The notes: a model not told the origin generated them from the letters alone. Counted from the first letter of the stretch, positions 50,243 through 59,938 are shown. The stretch is 64,000 nt of DNA from Rhizobium album (GCF_003122325.1 NZ_QFBC01000014.1:62001-126000), one strand, 5' to 3'. Made by a program: numbers and translations.

Positions 50243-50721
50243 ATCCGAGGAACCGGTTGCGCCAAAGTACCTAGCGATCGGTTCAACATACGCCAACCGC
50301 ATTGTGCTGCAAAGCAAAATTCTTCTCAAACGTGTGGGAAAATCGAAGTCTATATTCGACCTGGCTTTCTTAAAATGGGAGCATTTTCAGAGGAGTGCGG
50401 CGATGAGTGTGGCCCGACGCATAGCTGGTCGGCTCAAACTGTCAGAGATACACAATCAACCCTTGGCGTGTGTTATTGTATAACATCACATAAGATAGCT
50501 TATGGAACTTGTCCGTCGCATTGAGCACACAGCACGTCAATACATATCGTCCGTAGATAAAAGTCGGTTCAAACAGTCCTTGCCAACCCAACAACCAATT
50601 GGGCCAGCACTAATGAGATGCGGCTTCTTTGTCGCCCTCATAGTCACAGTCCAATTGATTTCGATGAACATTGGCAATTAGTAAATTAATGCGAAAGCGC
50701 GCTCTTCGGTTTTTGACGACT
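50243..50721. other. AT-rich intergenic boundary
   Basis: 479 bases with no supported gene. Base composition drops sharply from the GC-rich transfer genes. A partial palindrome ATAAG-N4-CTTAT is at 50490-50503. It marks the border between the conjugation module and the catabolic region. No tRNA, direct repeat or insertion-sequence end was seen. Confidence 0.45.
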
Positions 50722-51138
50722 TCAGCAATTCTTACTGAAGAAGCATACGAGGTATGTAATCGCTCCCTCGACCACTCTTTCAAGCCACGTCAGTTCTCTC
50801 TCGAATCCCGGCGGAAGAATAACATCATCGTCGCCTAACGTGCCTATCAGCACGTACAATTCAAAAGGAATATGCATACGGACCTCTTCAATAATTCCGT
50901 TGCCTGGTGGAGCCGTGTTGAAGCTATATCGCGGATCAATTCCCCCCCCAATGATCCGATGCGTAAACTCCCATAGACTTGCGAGATCAGGGCATATCAA
51001 CAGAGTCCGGTAGCCATATCTTTGATGCCGGGAATGCTTAGGAAGAATTTGCGGGTATTGGATTGTCGCCTGTGACGGAGCCACATAGGTGGTTAGCTGA
51101 ATTGTTCGGTATCTCTCGAGCGATCGACACATCGGCAA
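50722..51138 (-). CDS. Doubtful ORF, possible hypothetical protein or gene remnant
   Basis: A 138-codon frame whose central part (RTLLICPDLASLWEFTHRII; EEVRMHIPFELYVLIGTLGD) looks protein-like, with alternating hydrophobics and few rare residues. It overlaps the NolR-like gene by 101 bases if read in full, so any real start is internal (for example the Met before HIPFELY). No family recognised. It may be a fragment of a decayed gene. Confidence 0.3.
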   Translation of the reverse strand: MPMCRSLERYRTIQLTTYVAPSQATIQYPQILPKHSRHQRYGYRTLLICPDLASLWEFTHRIIGGGIDPRYSFNTAPPGNGIIEEVRMHIPFELYVLIGTLGDDDVILPPGFERELTWLERVVEGAITYLVCFFSKNC

Positions 51139-51439
51139 GGTTGCTTGGCGTAAAAACTTCGCGCAGCGTCGCGAGGATGCGTGTCACGGCATCGGAATGA
51201 CACGAATAGTAGATCGTCTGGGCATCCCGCCGTGCACGTACAAGGTCTACCTCGCGTAACTTAGACAGATGTTGGGACAGAGCGGACTGGCTCGATCCCA
51301 CTGATCTCACTAACTGTCCAACAGAATTTTCGTCCGCCACCAGCAACGAAAGAATTTGGAGACGCTTTTCATTGCTCATTGCAGTCAATAAAATTGAAGC
51401 ACGCATTAGCGCGCTTGTATGATCATGCAGCATCGACAT
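51038..51439 (-). CDS. NolR-like ArsR-family HTH regulator
   Basis: A 133-residue winged-helix protein. NEKRLQILSLL, SQSALSQHLSKLREVDLV and RRDAQTIYYSCHSDAV are very close to the recognition helix and wing of rhizobial NolR, a repressor of nodulation and conjugation genes. No metal-binding CxC motif is present, so metal sensing is unlikely. It is the first gene right of the boundary and may control the catabolic genes downstream or plasmid transfer. Confidence 0.82.
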   Translation of the reverse strand: MSMLHDHTSALMRASILLTAMSNEKRLQILSLLVADENSVGQLVRSVGSSQSALSQHLSKLREVDLVRARRDAQTIYYSCHSDAVTRILATLREVFTPSNLADVSIAREIPNNSANHLCGSVTGDNPIPANSS

Positions 51440-51804
51440 CCCCGCCTCAATTTAGTCGATAGCCTGCCTCACGGATGCCACTAACTTGCCAACCCGCTCC
51501 TGAACTTCAGGAGACCTTTCAAGCCACCGTAGGTTTTTTACGTATCGATTATCGCACTTGCTCGAAACTTTGAGATTTGCGTTTGAAATCGGCTTCGGTT
51601 GCGTGCGCGGATCTCAAGCGAGCAGCGACTGCTTTTAGCCATAAAGCAATCGTCGCCCGCAACTTGACAGCAGGAAGTGGGTCGCGCAATGGAAAAAAGA
51701 CATCATTGCAATTTTACTGCTGGTAAATCTGAGATGTCGGAGCTTCGCTCGGATGCGCCTCGAATGGTGTAAAGCGAGTTTAGTTCATCCTAAAGCGGAA
51801 CTAC
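51440..51804. other. Intergenic region upstream of NolR-like gene
   Basis: 365 bases with no convincing gene or clear repeat. It presumably contains the NolR-like promoter. Base composition is AT-richer than the transfer region. Confidence 0.4.
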
Positions 51805-51996
51805 TTAGTCAGATCCTTCGCCTTGGTGATCTCTGACGGCGAGTGTCGGGGAATGACCATCGCGATTTGCTTTTGTTTGATCAGTGACTGGAGCCCTAAT
51901 TGAAGTGGCCGCTATCACGGCTCTCAATCCTATAGGTCGGTAGTGACGCGCGTAGTCGTCTATCGACCGGCGTTCATCGTTTCGGGGTTTCTTCAT
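51805..51996 (-). CDS. Small conserved rhizobial protein
   Basis: A 63-residue polar protein from the ATG at 51996 (MKKPRNDERRSIDDYARHYR at the N-terminus). The stretch YARHYRPIGLRAVIAAT fits a Y-A-x-x-Y-R-x-I-G-x-x-A-V-x-A-A pattern I recognise in short rhizobial proteins of unknown role. AGGA lies 9 bases upstream. It could also be a chance frame. Confidence 0.45.
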   Translation of the reverse strand: MKKPRNDERRSIDDYARHYRPIGLRAVIAATSIRAPVTDQTKANRDGHSPTLAVRDHQGEGSD

Positions 51997-52112
51997 ATCA
52001 ATTGTCCTGGCTGATCTGCCATCAGGTTGATCTGCTCGAGATCGTACTTTCTGCATGGACTCGGTTCACGAAAGCGATCTGGTGCGCTACCGTGGCGTCA
52101 TCTTATGCTCAA

Positions 52113-53234
52113 TCAATCTTGACCCTTCAAAAGGAATGTTAGGATCGAGTCAGGAGAGTGGTCAGACAGGCCGAGTTTCTCCAGGTTCCAGCCAGTTTTC
52201 CAATAATCCCGGCGGTGCATCGCATTTGCGAAAGCAACAGTCGCCGCTAGCAGTGGAGTTTCAACACCCAGTTTGGTGGCCAGCAGGACCGCTGGCACGA
52301 TTTGGGTTGGCACGTCCTCCGTGAGATATCGGTAGTCGAGGTGGGGTGGGCTTTTGACCTGTCGGTACGCTTGGACGCCGTGGACGATGTCGTAAAAATT
52401 ATCGCCCTGCGTGCCATAGGACTCCTCAAGGAGTTGAGAAATCGTCATAACTTCGGCCCCGATCGCTCTGAGAATTTGTTGTCGTTCCTCATCTAACGCT
52501 TCGATTACGTTCGCAATCGTCGGCGTGATATCGTAGGCGTCATAAACATACGGGCCATCCGCCTCAATCTTCGCAGCGTTCATGATCATAGGGATGGGAT
52601 GGAGACCCGGGGCTGCACTGGCAAGGCCACACTCAAGGACATTCATTGTCGGCTTTAACTGAGGGAAGTCGATCTTTAACCGGTCGAGCAATTCACGCGT
52701 ACGGCGCGCTGGAAAGACACCAACGGGAAGCACGTTTTTTTTGCTGACAACGGTAAGTTTATCCTTGCCCGTTCGGCGTGCTCCGATAGGCATTGATGCT
52801 GTTTGAGCAACAAGGAGGTTCTGGATCCCCGCCTCCGCCGCAAGCCGGCTAATCAACAGCGGCCCACCTAGGCCGCCCGGGCAGAGTAACACCAGATGAT
52901 CGTCTCGCAGCGATCGCAATAGCTCTCGAGTTATATTTTCATATGTTGTCTGAGGTGTCATCAACACAATGACGTCTGCTTCTCGGGCAGCAACGGCGAG
53001 ACTATTGGTCGTTTCGATGCCCTGCACCGACACTTGCTGCCGACCGCCTACGAAGCTTTCCACCTGACAATCGACGTTGATGTCTTGGATGACCGATAAC
53101 TCTTCGGAGGTCTGATCATCAAGGCTTCCGTGCGAAACGATAACACGCCGTCCGGCCAAACGGAGTTCTACCGCCAGTCCAAGTGCTCCCTCGGATGCAC
53201 CGATGACTGCGAAAGTCTGCGGATATATTGTCAC
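52113..53234 (-). CDS. Octopine/nopaline dehydrogenase family protein
   Basis: A 373-residue NAD(P)-dependent opine-dehydrogenase-like enzyme. N-terminal Rossmann fold FAVIGASEGALGLAVELR, then VIVLMTPQTTYENI and LCPGGLGG. The C-terminal opine-DH domain has the conserved HPIPMIMNAA (catalytic His in the family) and FYDIVHGVQAY. The family reversibly joins an amino acid and a 2-oxo acid. The GTG at 53234 is preferred for AAGGA upstream; ATG 53261 and TTG 53312 are alternatives. In a catabolic cluster it may cleave an opine-like compound. Confidence 0.83.
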   Translation of the reverse strand: MTIYPQTFAVIGASEGALGLAVELRLAGRRVIVSHGSLDDQTSEELSVIQDINVDCQVESFVGGRQQVSVQGIETTNSLAVAAREADVIVLMTPQTTYENITRELLRSLRDDHLVLLCPGGLGGPLLISRLAAEAGIQNLLVAQTASMPIGARRTGKDKLTVVSKKNVLPVGVFPARRTRELLDRLKIDFPQLKPTMNVLECGLASAAPGLHPIPMIMNAAKIEADGPYVYDAYDITPTIANVIEALDEERQQILRAIGAEVMTISQLLEESYGTQGDNFYDIVHGVQAYRQVKSPPHLDYRYLTEDVPTQIVPAVLLATKLGVETPLLAATVAFANAMHRRDYWKTGWNLEKLGLSDHSPDSILTFLLKGQD

Positions 53235-53321
53235 GTGAAATCCTTGTTCTATTTGGAGCATATGACCGGAGCCCGAGTGGACGAGGCATGTCACCTCGTC
53301 GAGGTACCGCAAGTATAACGC

Positions 53322-54719
53322 CTATATCGCGTGATCCTCGTCACGTAGCGAAGCGAGTTCTCCGAGCGTTATAGGCTTAAGCGGAGGACGGAATCGGTAG
53401 AAACCAACGTCGCTTACTTGTCGTCTCTCTTCAGCGGCGACAATTTGCGTCACGCTGTAGCCGCATTGTCTTCCTTGGCAGGGACCCATTCCAACACGCG
53501 TCAGAGCTTTGATCTGATTTGGATCGCGGCGGCCAAGGCGAACAACGTTGCGAATTTCCCCAGCCGTCAATTCCTCGCAACGACACACCACTGTTTGGTC
53601 TGTCGGGTTGAAGACGGCTTCTCGTGGTCGAAAAAGGGCATCCAGGAACCTGCGAAGAGCCAGTTCGCGTCTAAGACTGGAGCGCGCAGATGCCGCCATT
53701 TTGTTTGCAGCAACTGACGGTAACCGACCAAGTTTTGTGGCAACGCCCAATGCTGCGATCTCCCCGCGCAGGTACGCGGCCTTAGCGCCCCCTATACCTG
53801 CACCATCGCCCGCGACGTAAATTGCGGCTTGAGAAGTTTCTCCCCACTCATCTACTGTGGGAGCGAAACATTGCTGATCGGCACGCCATTCCACCGCGCA
53901 TCCAACTGCAAACGATGCGTGGACGTTTGGCACCACGCCCTCATGCACTAATAAGTTTTCCGTCTCGACTGTCTCCTCAACACCAGCTTTAGTCCGGAAA
54001 CGGATTGCTGTTAGGCGGTCCGTGCCAAGGGCCTCGATGTCATTCACGCCGCGAATGCGACGGACACCTGCCAGTTTTAGCGCGAAACTCCAAGACAATC
54101 CTTTCAGCAAATCCGGTGCCTTCAACAGCGCAGATGGCAGAAAGCGGATCGCTGACTTCAATTGCTGGGGCGGAGTAGTGTCGAGAAATGCAGCGATTTT
54201 CCCGCCTGCTTTTAATAGCTGTCGCATGTAGAGAAGAACTAGTGGCCCACTGCCCGCGACTATCACTGGTTTAGCAGGGATCTGTTCCGAATTCTTCAAC
54301 AGGATTTGGGCTGCTCCCACGGTTAGAACTCCGGGCAATGTCCACCCTTTGAAAGGCGCTGGTCTCTCTTGTGCTCCGGTCGCAAGGATGACCGCTTCGG
54401 CCTCAATAACTTTGGAAACGCCTGCTCTGGAAACGAACGCTCGGAATCCGGGTTCGACCTGCCACAGTTGCATGCCGGGTTCGTATACCGCTCCGCTCGC
54501 GCGAAACGCTTCTACGATCGGATGCCCTTCAAGATAGGCTGATCCAAGCAGCAACCCGCGTTTAGTTGCGGCAATTGTTTCGATCCCACGCCAGATTTGC
54601 CCACCTGGGGCGGGTTGCTCATCCACGACCAGAACCTCAAGACCGGCCTTTCGCGCAGTGATTGCTGCAGCCATGCCGGCGGGGCCCGCGCCGACGATAA
54701 GGAGTTCGACCGAATTCAT
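53322..54719 (-). CDS. FAD/[2Fe-2S] oxidoreductase, HcnB / opine oxidase subunit A-like
   Basis: A 465-residue flavoprotein with a dinucleotide-binding start LLIVGAGPAGMAAAI and a second NAD/FAD site VIVAGSGPLVLLYM. A C-terminal BFD-like Fe-S domain has VVCRCEELTAGEI and GPCQGRQCGYS. This is the layout of HcnB, OoxA and NoxA, which transfer electrons in multi-subunit amine dehydrogenases. Its start overlaps the HcnA-like gene by 4 bases. Confidence 0.85.
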   Translation of the reverse strand: MNSVELLIVGAGPAGMAAAITARKAGLEVLVVDEQPAPGGQIWRGIETIAATKRGLLLGSAYLEGHPIVEAFRASGAVYEPGMQLWQVEPGFRAFVSRAGVSKVIEAEAVILATGAQERPAPFKGWTLPGVLTVGAAQILLKNSEQIPAKPVIVAGSGPLVLLYMRQLLKAGGKIAAFLDTTPPQQLKSAIRFLPSALLKAPDLLKGLSWSFALKLAGVRRIRGVNDIEALGTDRLTAIRFRTKAGVEETVETENLLVHEGVVPNVHASFAVGCAVEWRADQQCFAPTVDEWGETSQAAIYVAGDGAGIGGAKAAYLRGEIAALGVATKLGRLPSVAANKMAASARSSLRRELALRRFLDALFRPREAVFNPTDQTVVCRCEELTAGEIRNVVRLGRRDPNQIKALTRVGMGPCQGRQCGYSVTQIVAAEERRQVSDVGFYRFRPPLKPITLGELASLRDEDHAI

Positions 54720-55009
54720 GGTTTGAGACCCCTCTTCCCGCGCTGCCTCGTGATGCACATGCCCTCCCGGACAGTCGTGAGACAGGTCTGGACCGACGCG
54801 ACATTGTCAACTTCGGCGAGGCAATCAAAACAAACGCCCATCATACAATATGGTGCCCGCTTGCTATTCTTTACTGGCGTCAACCGAGACCAGCAGTCCT
54901 CCTGCCTCATTAGCACGGCGGCTACGCTCTCCCCCGTCTCCGCTGGGACAGCGATACCGTCAATAAAAACAGTGAGGACCACTTCTGGATCATGCAGTTT
55001 TCGAAACAT
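54716..55009 (-). CDS. [2Fe-2S] protein, HcnA-like
   Basis: A 97-residue ferredoxin-like subunit with Cys in YCMMGVCFDCLAEV and QTCLT, as in HcnA and the small subunits of opine oxidases. It begins VVLTVFIDG. It should pass electrons from the flavin subunits to the respiratory chain. It is divergent from a LysR gene, with a 210-base control region between. Confidence 0.85.
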   Translation of the reverse strand: MFRKLHDPEVVLTVFIDGIAVPAETGESVAAVLMRQEDCWSRLTPVKNSKRAPYCMMGVCFDCLAEVDNVASVQTCLTTVREGMCITRQRGKRGLKP

Positions 55010-55219
55010 AAGATGCTCTGTGTGAGGTCACGGCGGATAGCGGTTGCGGCAAAAGCTCGATCTGGCTTCTCTTCCGACCTGATTGGGTCAATCATTTCGG
55101 TTTGCTCGTACCGACCATACTGGCTATCGTTTTGAGCGGTCAAAGTCGGATTTATTTGGAATTCATTCGCGTAGGTTATATGAGACTGTTCTGTGTTCAA
55201 ATCTCGTTTGAGGCCAACC

Positions 55220-56134
55220 ATGCGGATCCCTAGCCTTCGTCAGATCGAAGCTCTAATAGCGTTCGTCGAATCTGGGACAGTAAGTCGTGCCGCAGATGCG
55301 CTGAGAATCTCTCAACCGGCCGCCAGTAAGTTGTTGGGTACACTGGAGATGGATACCGAACTCCAGCTTTTTGAGAGAGACGGAAGACGTCTTGTTCTGA
55401 CACCTCAGGGGATGCGTTTGTATCAGGAGATTGATCGTGTGTTCACAGGGGTGCAACAGATAGCGCGCGCCGTCGATGCGATACGGCGGGAAGAACGTGG
55501 CCGTCTCAGGATTGGCGTGATCCCAGCCCTCTCAGGCCCAGTTATCCGCTCGGCTGTCTCTAGCTTTCTTGATCGATATCCAGACGTCTTTATTTCAGTA
55601 ATGGAGCGTAGTTCCCAGCTTATATCCGACTGGTTGGTGCGAGGCCAATTGGACGTCGGGATCGTTTCTGCCTCCGCGAACGAAGTGCGTATCCGTTCCC
55701 AAGATATCGGCGTGGAGCCCCTCGTCTGCGTCGTTCCGCGGGATCACCCCTTGGGCCACCGCACCTCAATTCCGTTAAGCGAACTTCAAGGCGCGCGCTT
55801 TATCGCCTCATCCTCAAGTAGTATACTTCGGCTCGAGATCGACAAACTGCTAGAGGGACAAGGTGTGATCCCGAACGTTATTCTCGATGCCGATACGGCC
55901 AAAAATGCTTGCGAGTTTGTGGCCGCAGGTTTGGGAGTTTCTATACTTCACCCACTCACTATCAGCAAATCGTTGCGCAATGAAGTTTCTATATTGCGTC
56001 TCGATCCATCAACCTCGCTCGGCTTTCATTTTTGCCACCCACTCGAATGTAGGAACAAAGCTCTCGTTGACGCATTCGCTGAGGAAGTCCAAGGCGCTGT
56101 CGCCGCGAACCTAGGTGTATTTTCCGTAGCATGA
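55220..56134 (+). CDS. LysR-family regulator
   Basis: A 304-residue LysR protein: HTH RQIEALIAFVESGTVSRAAD and ALRISQPAASKLLGTLE, then a substrate-binding domain. It is transcribed away from the HcnA-like gene and is the likely activator of that operon in response to the substrate. The ATG at 55220 follows GAGGCC. Confidence 0.9.
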   Translation: MRIPSLRQIEALIAFVESGTVSRAADALRISQPAASKLLGTLEMDTELQLFERDGRRLVLTPQGMRLYQEIDRVFTGVQQIARAVDAIRREERGRLRIGVIPALSGPVIRSAVSSFLDRYPDVFISVMERSSQLISDWLVRGQLDVGIVSASANEVRIRSQDIGVEPLVCVVPRDHPLGHRTSIPLSELQGARFIASSSSSILRLEIDKLLEGQGVIPNVILDADTAKNACEFVAAGLGVSILHPLTISKSLRNEVSILRLDPSTSLGFHFCHPLECRNKALVDAFAEEVQGAVAANLGVFSVA

Positions 56135-56182
56135 AGTTGGCGGACATTGTTGAACAATGTCCGCCGTCTCTTGAAAGTCGAG

Positions 56183-57382
56183 CTATAACTGAACCACCCC
56201 TTCATGGATTGGCGTCAACAGTTCTGGCGCTCCGTCGGTAATACGGAACGTGCTCTCAATCCTCGACTGATATCCATCCATGTAAACGGAAGGTTCGATG
56301 GAGACAATCATGTCGGCCTTCAGCGAGCCTCCAACGCCTTCCGCCAGCTTCATTTCGGTCTCAACGCCGAAGGTTCGTCCGCAGCTGTGCACAATGTAAG
56401 GTCCCAGACCCGCGTCGACGAGCGTGTCGGTTACGACCTGGTTTATATCCGACGCAACGGCCCCCGGACGACACATATCGAGTGCGGCGTCGTAAGATTT
56501 TCTGACGGCCGCATTGATGTCTTGCTCCGTTGAACTCAACGGGCGTTGCGCAACAATCCGACCAAAGCCTGTGCGGAAACCTAAGAGGAATGGTACCCGA
56601 CAAAAGTCGATCGCCACAATATCGTTTGGCTCGATCATCTTAGTTGACGCTGTACCGTGAGCACGATTGAGGCGCGACCCGGACGTCAACAATTGTGCGC
56701 TCATGCCGATCGGGGAGTCGACGTGGTCGTGGTTCGGCGTCTCGGAATCGATACAGGCGGCGCAGGCCTTTACAGTATGTGCCCAACCTTTCATCGCAAC
56801 CTCATATTCGCGATGGCCGCCTTCTTTGATTGCTTCAACCTCAACATCGAACATTCGCGCTGCAAGATGCCCTGAGGCACGATGCACTTCTACTTCGGTT
56901 GCATCCTTCACTGACCGGTGACGTTCAACCTCCCTGTCGCTCTCGACAAGTCGAATTCCCTCTAGACCATCTACCAAGGCCGCGTACGCACGGTTGGTAA
57001 GATCTGCTTTCTCTACGCTGACTGGCTCATTTTGCAGGCCGTTTTCAACAATGAAGTCACGGACAATGCCCCAAGCGTCTTTACGTTCACCTTCGATGGT
57101 GACCTCGCAATGATGCTCTATGCGCAAATCGAGACCGGCCACCGCAGCCTGCGCAAACGTTCGTTCGATTTTTGGGACCACAAGCAGTGGCCGGCCATTT
57201 TTCGGAATAACCACGCAGGTCAGCCTGCGAGGTTCGTAATACTCTGCCCTTGCAGCATAACCCCAGAAGCCGGTGAGATACCTGATATTGCTAGGCAGGA
57301 TGACGATAGCGGCACCTGTGCCGGCTGCCTTAAGGCTTTCTTGCAAGCGCATGATGCGTTTCTTATGGTCGAATATATACAT
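56183..57382 (-). CDS. M24 creatinase/Xaa-Pro peptidase-like hydrolase, copy 1
   Basis: A 399-residue two-domain M24 'pita-bread' protein. The N-domain has NIRYLTGFWGYAARAEYYEP. In the C-domain Asp259 (AIDFCR), Glu363 (SIEPS) and Glu376 (RIEST) keep metal-ligand positions, but the second Asp is Arg270 and the family His (HGxGH) is Arg336. This points to a metal-independent, creatinase-like or ectoine-hydrolase-like activity on a C-N bond rather than a peptidase. Good ribosome site GAGGAGAG. Confidence 0.83.
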   Translation of the reverse strand: MYIFDHKKRIMRLQESLKAAGTGAAIVILPSNIRYLTGFWGYAARAEYYEPRRLTCVVIPKNGRPLLVVPKIERTFAQAAVAGLDLRIEHHCEVTIEGERKDAWGIVRDFIVENGLQNEPVSVEKADLTNRAYAALVDGLEGIRLVESDREVERHRSVKDATEVEVHRASGHLAARMFDVEVEAIKEGGHREYEVAMKGWAHTVKACAACIDSETPNHDHVDSPIGMSAQLLTSGSRLNRAHGTASTKMIEPNDIVAIDFCRVPFLLGFRTGFGRIVAQRPLSSTEQDINAAVRKSYDAALDMCRPGAVASDINQVVTDTLVDAGLGPYIVHSCGRTFGVETEMKLAEGVGGSLKADMIVSIEPSVYMDGYQSRIESTFRITDGAPELLTPIHEGVVQL

Positions 57383-57693
57383 TATCTCTCCTCGGCCGCT
57401 GACTTACATGTCGCAACGCTAAGTAGCCGAGTTTTCAAAGTCAAAGTCGAAAAAATTGAAGCCTTATTCCCTTAGGTTATGCGACGCGGCTGTCTCAAAG
57501 GCCGAGCGATTCGCAAATCTGATCTATAACTTGATCGAATATTGGCGCAACGATTTCGACTTTGACCGCACTAGGGCAGGCTCGTTAGCCTAGATAACCG
57601 CATCAAGTGGGCGCCACTTGTCGATCGCACAGATCCCTTATGAACGCATCGCATCCCAAAATTGGAAGGTGCTCGGCCGGAGATAGGAAAGTA
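57383..57693. other. Divergent intergenic region
   Basis: 311 bases between the divergent M24 and HcnC-like genes. It is AT-rich and presumably holds both promoters. No supported gene. A ribosome site (AGGAAAG) precedes the ATG at 57694. Confidence 0.45.
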
Positions 57694-58806
57694 ATGAACA
57701 AGAGCACCGATTTGCTAGTCATTGGTGGCGGTCTCCATGGTCTGTCAGCAGCGCTGCAGTCAGCGAGGCTGGGACTAAAGGTAACGGTGGTTGAACGCGA
57801 TTTCGTCGGAAGGCATGCTTCAGGCTCGACCGCGGCAGGCGTGCGCACTCTCGGAAGAGCCGTTGAAGAGTTGCCTTTGAGCCTTGAAGCAGCAGAGACT
57901 TGGCACCACATGGTCGAGCTTGTTGGCGATGATTGCGGATTTCGGGCTGCCGGTCAGCTTCAAGTCGCAGAGGATGAGGCAGCTTTAGCTGCTGTAAGCG
58001 CCCGTGTGCATGGGCTAGAATCGGCCGGTATGTCTCATGAGCGGTTGCTCGGCGCAGACGATCTCCGAGCTATCATTCCAGATCTGCCTCCACACTGTCT
58101 CGGTGGCGCTTGGGTGAGCGGTGACGGCTCGGCGGACCCCCATCGCACGATCCGTGCTTTCCGTGCAGCCTGCGAAAAAGCTGGGGTGCGGATCATTGAG
58201 GAATGTAGGGTATCGAGTCTCAAGCGACGGGGCGGTATCTGGTCGGCGCAGACGGAGATTGGCGTTATTGAAGCCCCGTTGGTGATTAACGCGGCCGGCG
58301 CTTGGGCAAGTAACCTTGCGAAAATGGCAGGTGAGTGCGTATCGCATGAAATACGGACGTCAATGATGATCGTCACAGAGCGGGTTCATCCTCGAATTGC
58401 ACCCGTTGTCGGCTCGTTTGGACGCAAATTATCATTCAAACAGACAACCGAAGGGACGATACTGTTGGGAGGGGGGGCGCAAGGAAAACTGGCGAAAGAC
58501 AGAAACTCGTCCTCGGTCGATATGGTGGCGTTGTCAGAGACAGCACAGACTGCTGTCAATCTTTTTCCATGGGTGAAGGGGTTGCGGATTGTGCGCACCT
58601 GGGCTGGCATGGAGGCTATGACGAGAGACCACATTCCAGTGCTTGGGTGGTCTCCCGAATTGGAAGGTATGATACACGCATTCGGATTTTCCGGGCATGG
58701 ATTTCAACTTGTGCCATCCGTTGGTCGTGCCTTGGCGCAACTCGCCGCGGGTATGGTCCCCGCCCACGAACTCTCAGCTTTTTCGTCGAGCCGTTTGGCG
58801 AAATAA
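57694..58806 (+). CDS. FAD-dependent amine oxidoreductase, HcnC / opine oxidase subunit B-like
   Basis: A 370-residue D-amino-acid-oxidase-type flavoprotein: LLVIGGGLHGLSAALQSA at the N-terminus, LVINAAGAWAS mid-protein and GFSGHGFQLVPSVGRALAQL at the C-terminus. This is the catalytic subunit fold of HcnC, OoxB and NoxB, which oxidise secondary amines such as opines, or glycine. Its HcnA/HcnB-like partners lie 3-4 kb away on the other strand, so the three-part enzyme is encoded in split form here. Confidence 0.85.
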   Translation: MNKSTDLLVIGGGLHGLSAALQSARLGLKVTVVERDFVGRHASGSTAAGVRTLGRAVEELPLSLEAAETWHHMVELVGDDCGFRAAGQLQVAEDEAALAAVSARVHGLESAGMSHERLLGADDLRAIIPDLPPHCLGGAWVSGDGSADPHRTIRAFRAACEKAGVRIIEECRVSSLKRRGGIWSAQTEIGVIEAPLVINAAGAWASNLAKMAGECVSHEIRTSMMIVTERVHPRIAPVVGSFGRKLSFKQTTEGTILLGGGAQGKLAKDRNSSSVDMVALSETAQTAVNLFPWVKGLRIVRTWAGMEAMTRDHIPVLGWSPELEGMIHAFGFSGHGFQLVPSVGRALAQLAAGMVPAHELSAFSSSRLAK

Positions 58807-58887
58807 CGGCTTTGCCGCTCGGCATACAACGTCGTTCATAAAACATTCCGCATATAATCTTCTCGAGAACCGTTGAAAGGAATATCG

Positions 58888-59868
58888 ATGACCGCCGATA
58901 AAAGCCCCAGCAATGCAGACTACCTAACTGTAGGGCTGGCGCAGATCGTGCCGGTTTGGCTTGACCGGGACGCTACGATCAACAAAATCGCGAGGTGGTG
59001 CGAAGAGGCAGCGAAGCGTGGCTGTGACTTTGTAGCATTTGGCGAAGCCCTTGCTCCTGGTTATCCCTTCTGGATTGCCCTGACGGATGGCGCTCGCTAC
59101 GAGTCGAATTTGCAGAAAGAACTTCACGCGCACTACCTTGAACAGGCGGTGCAGATTGAAGCGGGGCATCTGAAGCCCATCACGGACGTAGCCAAGCAAC
59201 TGGGAATCTCGGTTATGCTCGGCATTATCGAACGTCCCACCGATCGGGGGGGGCATAGTGTATATTGCTCTCGGGTTCACATCAGCTCAAACGGAGTAAT
59301 TGAATCGGTGCATCGCAAACTGATGCCTACCTATGAGGAACGGTTGAGTTGGGCCATAGGCGATGGTCACGGTCTGCAGGTACATCGCGTCGGACCATTC
59401 CATGTCGGCGGGCTTAATTGCTTTGAAAACTGGATGCCACTTTCACGGGCGGCCTTATATGCGCAAGGTGAAGACCTTCATGTCGCCCTTTGGCCCGGCA
59501 GCGTGAAGAATACGGAGGCCACAACACGCTTTCTTGCTCGGGAAGGCCGAAGCTATGTACTCGGCGTTTGCGGACTTTTACGAAAGGCAGATATACCCGC
59601 AGACAGTCCCGCGAAGGCGATGTTAGAGAACTGCCCCGAGATATTGGCCAACGGCGGCTCGTGCATTGCTGGACCCGACGGGAATTGGATTATACCACCA
59701 GTGACCGGGCATGAAGATCTGATTGTCGCAACGCTGGATCATCGCGTCATACGACGCGAGAGACAGACATTTGACCAGACCGGCCATTATTCACGGCCCG
59801 ATGTCACACGCCTTATCGTAAATCGGGAACGGCAAACCTTGGTTTCGTTCCGCGACTCTATCGATTAG
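58888..59868 (+). CDS. Nitrilase (C-N hydrolase family)
   Basis: A 326-residue nitrilase-type enzyme. Glu53 (FGEALAPGYPFW), Lys144 (HRKLMPTYEERL) and Cys178 (GGLNCFENWMPL) form the catalytic triad. HRKLMPTYEERL and LYAQGEDLHVALWPGS are characteristic of true nitrilases and cyanide-degrading relatives rather than amidases. Phe replaces the common Trp after the Cys. It would convert a nitrile to an acid plus ammonia. It follows the HcnC-like gene by 81 bases and is probably cotranscribed. Confidence 0.87.
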   Translation: MTADKSPSNADYLTVGLAQIVPVWLDRDATINKIARWCEEAAKRGCDFVAFGEALAPGYPFWIALTDGARYESNLQKELHAHYLEQAVQIEAGHLKPITDVAKQLGISVMLGIIERPTDRGGHSVYCSRVHISSNGVIESVHRKLMPTYEERLSWAIGDGHGLQVHRVGPFHVGGLNCFENWMPLSRAALYAQGEDLHVALWPGSVKNTEATTRFLAREGRSYVLGVCGLLRKADIPADSPAKAMLENCPEILANGGSCIAGPDGNWIIPPVTGHEDLIVATLDHRVIRRERQTFDQTGHYSRPDVTRLIVNRERQTLVSFRDSID

Positions 59869-59938
59869 TCGGTGAAACGCACGATGTGGGTGAAGGTCTC
59901 CGGGATCATCACCCACAGTAGCTCGACGTATCGAGAGT

